From Aromatoleum sp. (GTDB lineage Bacteria > Pseudomonadota > Gammaproteobacteria > Burkholderiales > Casimicrobiaceae), in assembly GCA_010365205.1 (NCBI GenBank), contig JAAFGU010000015.1, forward strand, positions 1 to 17,749: a DNA stretch of 17,749 nucleotides, written 5' to 3'. The position numbers were made by a program, and so were the translations under genes. Below the pieces are notes generated by a model. It made no database searches, was not told the origin of the DNA, and worked only from the letters and a program-made list of their open reading frames with translations. Positions 13,416 through 17,749 of the stretch are shown piece by piece (position 1 is the stretch's first letter; each line of letters opens with the position of its first letter).

Positions 13416-13488
13416 TCGCGATGAGCGCTACAGCCACGTTTCGCCGGCAACCTTGCGGCGATTCCTCTGCCAAAAAAGGATCCGACGA

Positions 13489-14007
13489 ATGAACGACGAT
13501 ACCAAAGCCTGCCCGGTCTGCGGCGAAACCATCAAGGCCGCGGCCATCAAGTGCCGTTTCTGCAACACCGATCTGGCGGCTTTCGCCGCGGCGCGCGAGG
13601 CCGAGGTGGAAAAGTCGTTGTTCACCGGCCATCCCGCCGTCATTTATAGCGTCTGGCAGTGGATCATCGTCGTGCTGACGCTTGGCATCGCCCTGGTCTT
13701 CTACTGGCTAAAAAGCCTCGCGACGACCTATGAGGTCACCTCGCAGCGCGTGAGGATAGAGCGCGGCATTCTGTCGAAAATCAAGGACAGCATCGAGCTG
13801 TTCCGCATTGATCACTTCGATCTGCACAAGCCGCTGGGAATGAGGCTTGCGGGCTACTGCCTGCTGCATCTGCGGTCATCGGACGCCAGTTTTGAAACCG
13901 TGATCCTCTACGGCATCCCGAATCTGGAGCAGCTTGCCGATACGCTGCGCGAGTGCTCGCTGCGCGAGCGCACCAGACGGCGTGTGACGACTTTCGTGCA
14001 GGCGTAA
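13489..14007 (+). CDS. zinc-ribbon and PH-domain (bPH2/DUF304-like) membrane protein
   Basis: A 172-residue protein. Residues 8-25 are a zinc ribbon, CPVCGETIKAAAIKCRFC, with two CxxC knuckles (Cys8, Cys11, Cys22, Cys25). One hydrophobic helix follows at about 55-75 (WQWIIVVLTLGIALVFYWL). The segment after it (about 78-155) has the bacterial PH-like pattern: YEVTSQRVRIERGILSKIKDSIELFRIDHF, then a strand with LLHLRSSD and an ending GIPNLEQLADTLRE. Proteins of this type are found in many bacteria and mostly lack a defined role; some PH-like relatives bind membranes or proteins. The start codon has AGGA eight bases upstream; an earlier in-frame ATG at 13453 adds only an Arg-rich extension. No obvious partner gene is adjacent. 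Confidence 0.85.
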   Translation: MNDDTKACPVCGETIKAAAIKCRFCNTDLAAFAAAREAEVEKSLFTGHPAVIYSVWQWIIVVLTLGIALVFYWLKSLATTYEVTSQRVRIERGILSKIKDSIELFRIDHFDLHKPLGMRLAGYCLLHLRSSDASFETVILYGIPNLEQLADTLRECSLRERTRRRVTTFVQA

Positions 14008-14334
14008 CGGCGCATCCCAATTCCAGGGGGAGCGTTCAGGGACGCACGCCGAACGCGCTGTCTCGTCAGAGGCGAGACGCCGCGCGGATGACTCCGCGAT
14101 CCACCCGGGCGGCTCGGTCTTTGGCAGCTGTCGAACACCTCAACCGTTGCGTATGTGCGGCATCGTACAGACCGTTCGCGTCGCGGGGGCCAAATTGCGA
14201 AGATGGATCGGTCAGTCATCGGTTCTCGAGTTCTATCGGCTGTTGCGCATCTTGATTCGCAATGTTCCGGTCGACCGGCGAGCACATCGGCGAGTTTTCC
14301 GTTCATCCGTACAACTGCATATAAGGAGTTCTCA
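14008..14334. other. intergenic region before the CHRD gene
   Basis: These 327 bases follow the PH-domain gene. A hairpin lies at 14060-14078 and a 19-base sequence repeated at 17122 lies at 14156-14174. A TTGCG/CGCAA inverted repeat sits near 14245-14264. No gene is supported; a promoter for the CHRD gene is expected here but is not clear. Confidence 0.45.
14060..14078 (+). terminator. possible hairpin after the PH-domain gene
   Basis: GTCTCG and CGAGAC pair across a seven-base loop, 52 bases after the stop codon of the PH-domain gene. The stem is short and there is no T-run, so this is a weak candidate. Confidence 0.25.
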
Positions 14335-14778
14335 ATGTATGTCGACAGGATTTCCAGACAAGCGTGGCTGCCGCTCGGCGCGGCGTTGATCTTTGCAATA
14401 TCTGCAGTTGGCTCGTATTCGAGCATCGCCGCAGCAGCGGACATCAAGGTGACACTGGCCGGCGATCAGGAAGTGCCGCCGGTCAAGAGTGGCGGGACCG
14501 GCACCGGAATGATCACCATCGGTGCCGACAAATCGGTTAGCGGAAGTGTGACGACCACCGGCATTCTCGGAACGGCAGCGCACATCCACGAAGGGGCAAT
14601 CGCCACCAACGGACCTGTGATCATCCCGCTCACGAAGACTGGAGACACGTATGCGGTTTCCGCGGGCGCGAAACTCACGGACGCGCAATTTGCGAGCTTC
14701 CAGGCGGGGAAGCTATACGTCAACGTCCACACCACGGCGAATCCCGGCGGTGAAATGCGCGCACAACTGAAGCCCTGA
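14335..14778 (+). CDS. secreted CHRD-domain protein
   Basis: A 147-residue exported protein. Residues 1-35 form a signal peptide (basic start, hydrophobic core AALIFAISAVG, cut after an Ala run). The remainder is one CHRD domain (about 36-147), named from chordin. It opens with VTLAGDQEVPPVKSGGTGTG, has the central HIHEG (TAAHIHEGAIATNGPVIIPL) and closes with LYVNVHTTANPGGEMRAQL, all hallmark motifs. In bacteria these are small secreted beta-sandwich proteins of unknown role; the conserved His residues could bind metal but this is not shown. The start has an ideal AAGGAG six bases upstream. It precedes sodB by 80 bases in the same direction and may be transcribed with it or separately. Confidence 0.9.
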   Translation: MYVDRISRQAWLPLGAALIFAISAVGSYSSIAAAADIKVTLAGDQEVPPVKSGGTGTGMITIGADKSVSGSVTTTGILGTAAHIHEGAIATNGPVIIPLTKTGDTYAVSAGAKLTDAQFASFQAGKLYVNVHTTANPGGEMRAQLKP

Positions 14779-14858
14779 CCTCGGGTGTTGGTCGAGCAAG
14801 TCCGGCCGATGTCGCGAAGTCGCGCGCGCCGGCTCCTGGAACCGAAAAGGAAAATCAA

Positions 14859-15482
14859 ATGAGTGGCACCGACACGATCGAAAAAGCACCCCTCCATGTT
14901 CTGCCGCCCCTGCCGTACGCGGAAAGTGCGCTGGATCCCGTAATCTCCGCCAATACGCTTGGGTTTCACTATGGAAAACACCACAAGGGGTACGTCGATA
15001 CCCTGAACAAGCTGATCGCCGGCACCGAGCTTGCAAAACTCTTGTTGGAGAAATTGATCGCCGAAACCGCCGGCAAAGCCGACAAGGTCGCAATCTTCAA
15101 CAATGCGGCACAGACGTGGAATCACACCTTCTATTGGCGCAGCTTGCGACCGAAGGGCGGCGGTGAGCCTCCCGCGGCATTGAAGCAAAGGATCGAGGCC
15201 TCATTCGGCAGTCTGGATGCGTGCAAGAAGGAGCTGGCGGCGGCGGCGACGACCGAATTCGGCAGCGGCTGGGCTTGGCTGGTGCTGGAAGCCGACAAGC
15301 TGAAGGTGGTCAAGACCGATAATGCGGAGACATCTCTGACGAAGGGCGTGAAGCCGCTGTTGACCATCGACGTGTGGGAACACGCTTACTATCTGGATTA
15401 TCAGAACCGCCGCGCGGACTACGTGAACGCCGTGCTCGACAAACTGATCAATTGGGGCTTTGCCGCCGACAATCTCGGCTAG
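14859..15482 (+). CDS. sodB: superoxide dismutase, Fe type
   Basis: A 207-residue cytoplasmic enzyme converting superoxide to oxygen and hydrogen peroxide. Metal ligands by alignment with E. coli SodB are His37 (LGFHYGKHHKGYV), His89 (TWNHTFYW), Asp171 and His175 (IDVWEHAYYLDYQN). Gln85 in NNAAQTWNH is the active-site glutamine placement of Fe-type enzymes, while Mn-type enzymes place it elsewhere. The N-terminus is about ten residues longer than in E. coli (MSGTDTIEKAPL), with no export signal. The Shine-Dalgarno is AAGGA upstream of ATG. It is 32 bases ahead of osmC, with the reductase remnant behind, so the three form a probable oxidative-stress operon in which superoxide and then organic peroxides are handled. 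No Fur-type site was recognised upstream. Confidence 0.95.
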   Translation: MSGTDTIEKAPLHVLPPLPYAESALDPVISANTLGFHYGKHHKGYVDTLNKLIAGTELAKLLLEKLIAETAGKADKVAIFNNAAQTWNHTFYWRSLRPKGGGEPPAALKQRIEASFGSLDACKKELAAAATTEFGSGWAWLVLEADKLKVVKTDNAETSLTKGVKPLLTIDVWEHAYYLDYQNRRADYVNAVLDKLINWGFAADNLG

Positions 15483-15514
15483 TTTTTCGCAGCGCAGCAA
15501 CTCGCGGAGCGGTC

Positions 15515-15940
15515 ATGATGAAGAAGGCATGGGCAGTCTGGAAGGGCGGCATCAAGGACGGTGGTGGCACCATTTCCACCGAGACGGGTATCCTCAAGGA
15601 GGCGCCTTATGGATTCAAGGCGCGCTTCGAGAACGGCAAGGGTACCAATCCGGAAGAGTTGATCGGCGCCGCGCATGCCGGCTGCTTCTCGATGGCGCTC
15701 TCTCTGATGCTTGGCGAGGCGGGGTTGACGCCGGAGAAAATCGAAACGCATGCCGATGTTACGCTGGAAAAGGTCGGCGCGAGCTACGAGATCACCGCAA
15801 GCCACCTTACTGTCTTCGCAAAAATTCCGGGAACGGACAACGCGCATTTCCAGGAGATCGCGAACAAGGCGAAGACCGGGTGTCCGGTGTCGAAGCTGCT
15901 GAAGGCACAGATCACGATGGATGCCAAGTTGGAGGCATGA
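15515..15940 (+). CDS. osmC: OsmC family organic hydroperoxide reductase
   Basis: A 141-residue thiol peroxidase of the OsmC/Ohr family, closest by pattern to E. coli OsmC. Shared segments include YGFKARFENGKGTNPEELIG and FSMALSLMLGEAGLTP. The two redox cysteines are Cys57 (AAHAGCFSMAL) and Cys123 (KTGCPVSKLL); Arg37 and Glu48 are the conserved catalytic partners. It reduces organic hydroperoxides, usually with a dihydrolipoyl donor. The length is that of the family. The start has GGAG six bases upstream; the second Met is an equal alternative. It lies between sodB and a flavodoxin-fold reductase gene in the same direction with gaps of 32 and 50 bases, which supports co-transcription. Confidence 0.95.
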   Translation: MMKKAWAVWKGGIKDGGGTISTETGILKEAPYGFKARFENGKGTNPEELIGAAHAGCFSMALSLMLGEAGLTPEKIETHADVTLEKVGASYEITASHLTVFAKIPGTDNAHFQEIANKAKTGCPVSKLLKAQITMDAKLEA

Positions 15941-15990
15941 TGGGCCGCGTCGGAGCAGCCTGCCGGACCTAACGGCCAGCGGAGGCAACC

Positions 15991-17060
15991 ATGATTCAGA
16001 TTCGCAAGGGCCAGGCACCGGCCCCGCTTGGGCGTGCGGAGTTCAGTGTCCGCTTTCGTGCCTCCTTCATCGATCCGGCGTTCCGTCCCGAAGATCAGTC
16101 CATTGCGCGCCTCGAAGAGATCGCCTGGCAGGCCTATACCGAGGGCCGCAAGGCCCCTCTCACGCAGAAGGCGGGCCCGGGGTATGTCGATCCGGACTAC
16201 GACTTGTCAACAGAGTGGGTTGCCACGAAGCAGCGCATCGACGACACGCAACTGCGCTGGGCCGACCCGGCGAGTCCGTCTCGCGTGTTGCTTATCTGCG
16301 GCTCGGCGCGAAACGATGGCACATGCCGGGCGAAATGTCCAAGACCTTCCGGCTGTTGGGGATCGCTCGTGAAATTCTGGAGCGCGCCGACATAGAGGCC
16401 GATGTGCTGGACCTGAGCTTGCTCACCTCCGAATACGGCCGGAATATCCATCCCTGCAAGGGCTGCGTGTCGACGGCGATGCCGCTGTGCCACTGGCCGT
16501 GCAGTTGCTACCCCAATCACTCGCTCAACCAGACCAACGACTGGATGTCCGAGATCTACGAACGCTGGACCGCCGCCCATGCGGTGATCATCGTCTCACC
16601 CGTGTATTGGTATCAAAGCCCCAGCCCCTTGAAGCTGATGATCGACCGTCTGGTGTGCGCCGATGGGGGCAACCCCGATCCCACCTCGACGTCGGGCAAG
16701 AAGGCCGGCAAGGCGAAAGAACTCGAGATGGCTGGATGGGACTACCCTCAGCATCTCGCAGGGCGCGCGTACGGGCTGATCGTCCACGGTGATGTGGCCG
16801 GTATCGAAGACTCGCGCCGTGCCCTGTCCGACTGGCTCGACTGGATGGGATTCGTCGACGCGGGTGCGCAGGCGCGATTGGACCGCTACATCGGCTACTA
16901 CGAGCCCTATGCGACCAGTCACGACGCGCTGGACCGGGATGAACCCGTGCAAGAAGAAGCGCGCAATGTGGCACGCGCGGTGGCGAAGGCGGTGGTCGAG
17001 TTGCGTGCCGGCCGGCTCCAGGCGGTGCAGCCCAGTCTGTCGCGTCCGCGGCCAAAGTAA
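15991..17060 (+). pseudogene. flavodoxin-fold NAD(P)H-dependent reductase, frameshifted
   Basis: Two frames make one protein. The first (15991-16395) encodes about 112 family residues, from KGQAPAPLGRAEFSVRF to RVLLICGSARNDGTC, where LLICGSARNDGT is the FMN-phosphate loop of the fold. It then turns into unrelated sequence. The family sequence resumes in another frame from codon CCG at 16326: PGEMSKTFRLLGIAREILE, then CKGCVSTAMPLCHWPCSCYPNHSL, VSPVYWYQSPSPLKLMIDRL and GYYEPYATSHDALDRDEP, to the stop at 17060. Adding one C to the TGCCGGG at 16324-16330 restores a continuous protein of about 357 residues. No slippery heptamer is present, so programmed frameshifting is unlikely. The intact enzyme would be a flavin-dependent oxidoreductase following osmC by 50 bases. 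Whether the break is biological or a sequence error cannot be told here. Confidence 0.85.
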
Positions 17061-17476
17061 GCAGCCTCGGCGATGGCGCCCGCTGTCTCGCTGCGCGGCA
17101 AAGGTCATTGCCTGGCTTGTTTGCGGCATCGCACAGACCGCCGACCGATCGGCGTGCATCACGAAAAGGTCACGTCTGCATACCTTCCTCAACCTCTCGG
17201 AGACAGGCATCATTCATTTTCGCGCTGCTCTCGGTCGGTCATTCGCACGGCCTCTCGTCATGGCCGGGCTGCCAAGACGAAAAGGGGCGTCGCGATCCTC
17301 GGTCGCAAGACATCGTGGTTTTGTGAGCCAGCGCACATTCGCGCCGGACCATTTCGCAAAACATATCATTGTGGTCGGCAGCAAGGCGGCGCCACGAGAT
17401 CCCCTTGGCACCGTCGCCATTCCATCGCGTGTCGATCGCGATTCCCTTTTGCAATCGCAGTATCGAGGAGCCTCAC
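17061..17476. other. intergenic region before the PRC-barrel gene
   Basis: This 416-base stretch has several overlapping short frames but none with a recognisable domain or convincing start. It contains the second copy of a 19-base sequence (17122-17140), one mismatch from that at 14156-14174. No clear promoter or terminator was seen. Confidence 0.45.
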
Positions 17477-17686
17477 ATGTTTGATTGGATGCAAGGCCAT
17501 GGGCCGATCCCGGCGAGCGTCGACACCTCGAAGAATGATTGCCTCTTGGGAGTGAAGAGCTTGATTGCAAACAGTGTCTACGACGCTGAGGGCAACTTTG
17601 TCGGCAAGCTCGAGGAAATCGTCATCGATACGCGTACCGGCTGTGTCCGACATGCTGACCTGCCTGGGTGTTTTCGTACCGGCTGA
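17477..17686 (+). CDS. PRC-barrel domain protein, probably truncated by frameshift
   Basis: A 69-residue product with GGAG six bases before its ATG. The segment LGVKSLIANSVYDAEGNFVGKLEEIVIDTRTG (about 24-55) is a clear PRC-barrel opening, a small beta-barrel fold often found in stress-related and RNA- or photosynthesis-linked proteins. Normal domains continue with a strand like YAVLSFGGFLGIG and then a K-x-F-x-x-P-W strand. Here the frame instead gives VRHADLPGCFRTG and stops. Fragments that could belong to the missing part appear in other frames just downstream (CLGVF near 17660, APWDSEG near 17700), which suggests small indels. The window ends at 17749, so the end of the gene is not fully visible. 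Confidence 0.65.
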   Translation: MFDWMQGHGPIPASVDTSKNDCLLGVKSLIANSVYDAEGNFVGKLEEIVIDTRTGCVRHADLPGCFRTG

Positions 17687-17749
17687 AATTTGGAAGAATG
17701 GCTCCTTGGGACAGCGAGGGGCACATGCGAAAGAGTCGTTACAACGAGC

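Larger units (their letters stand above)
12940..13488. other. intergenic region between divergent YXWGXW and PH-domain genes
   Basis: About 550 bases without a firmly supported gene. It contains the direct repeat and palindrome listed separately and one possible small gene at 13260-13415. The remaining open frames are short and have no recognised domain. Confidence 0.5.

Noticed and set aside
16318..16340. Programmed -1 ribosomal frameshift in the reductase gene
   Set aside because: No X-XXY-YYZ slippery heptamer or obvious following pseudoknot is visible at the junction; a lost C explains it more simply.

Overview
The window comes from a high-GC Gram-negative bacterium, most likely a betaproteobacterium or a close gammaproteobacterium. 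This is inferred from four things: GC-rich third codon positions with long antisense open frames; Shine-Dalgarno-led genes with some TTG starts; Tat and lipoprotein export signals; and families common in Burkholderiales-like genomes (S8 proteases with a DUF5648-type tail, YXWGXW protein, FadH-type reductase, zinc-binding anti-sigma factor). There are no rRNA or tRNA genes, CRISPR arrays, insertion sequences or phage genes. It reads as a chromosomal stretch of small stress and envelope operons.

Left part (1-5653). The minus strand carries the front of fadH (2,4-dienoyl-CoA reductase, running off the left edge), then an exported SRPBCC-fold protein. Next comes a two-gene operon for a Tat-exported metallophosphoesterase lipoprotein and a Tat-exported cupredoxin. 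Facing this operon is an ECF sigma factor overlapping its membrane anti-sigma factor by ATGA. The gap between the two operons holds the clearest regulatory signal in the window. The same promoter-like sequence, GGGAATAAA-N11-CCGAGTCTT, occurs once on each strand, each copy correctly oriented and spaced before one of the operons. The simplest reading is an autoregulated sigma/anti-sigma pair that co-induces the exported phosphoesterase and cupredoxin. The cupredoxin has a CuA-like Cys-x3-Cys-x3-His-x2-Met loop, but a Met where the upstream CuA His should be.

Middle part (5654-11739). Two paralogous secreted subtilases share the same catalytic domain and the same C-terminal module. They lie in the same direction and are separated by a DUF2127 membrane protein and an oppositely oriented lipoprotein. 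The first protease appears to have two tandem propeptide-like regions and the second only one. The C-terminal module contains three internal copies of an aromatic/His motif.

Right part (11740-17749). This holds cytochrome b561 with an in-frame TAG just before its usual C-terminal tail, an oppositely oriented YXWGXW-repeat protein with a calcium-loop ending, a zinc-ribbon/PH-domain membrane protein and a secreted CHRD protein. After these comes a probable oxidative-stress operon: sodB (Fe-SOD), osmC (organic hydroperoxide reductase) and a flavodoxin-fold NAD(P)H reductase broken by one missing base. A PRC-barrel gene that also looks broken closes the window. Three disrupted reading frames within about 5.5 kb mean either local gene decay or residual sequence error.
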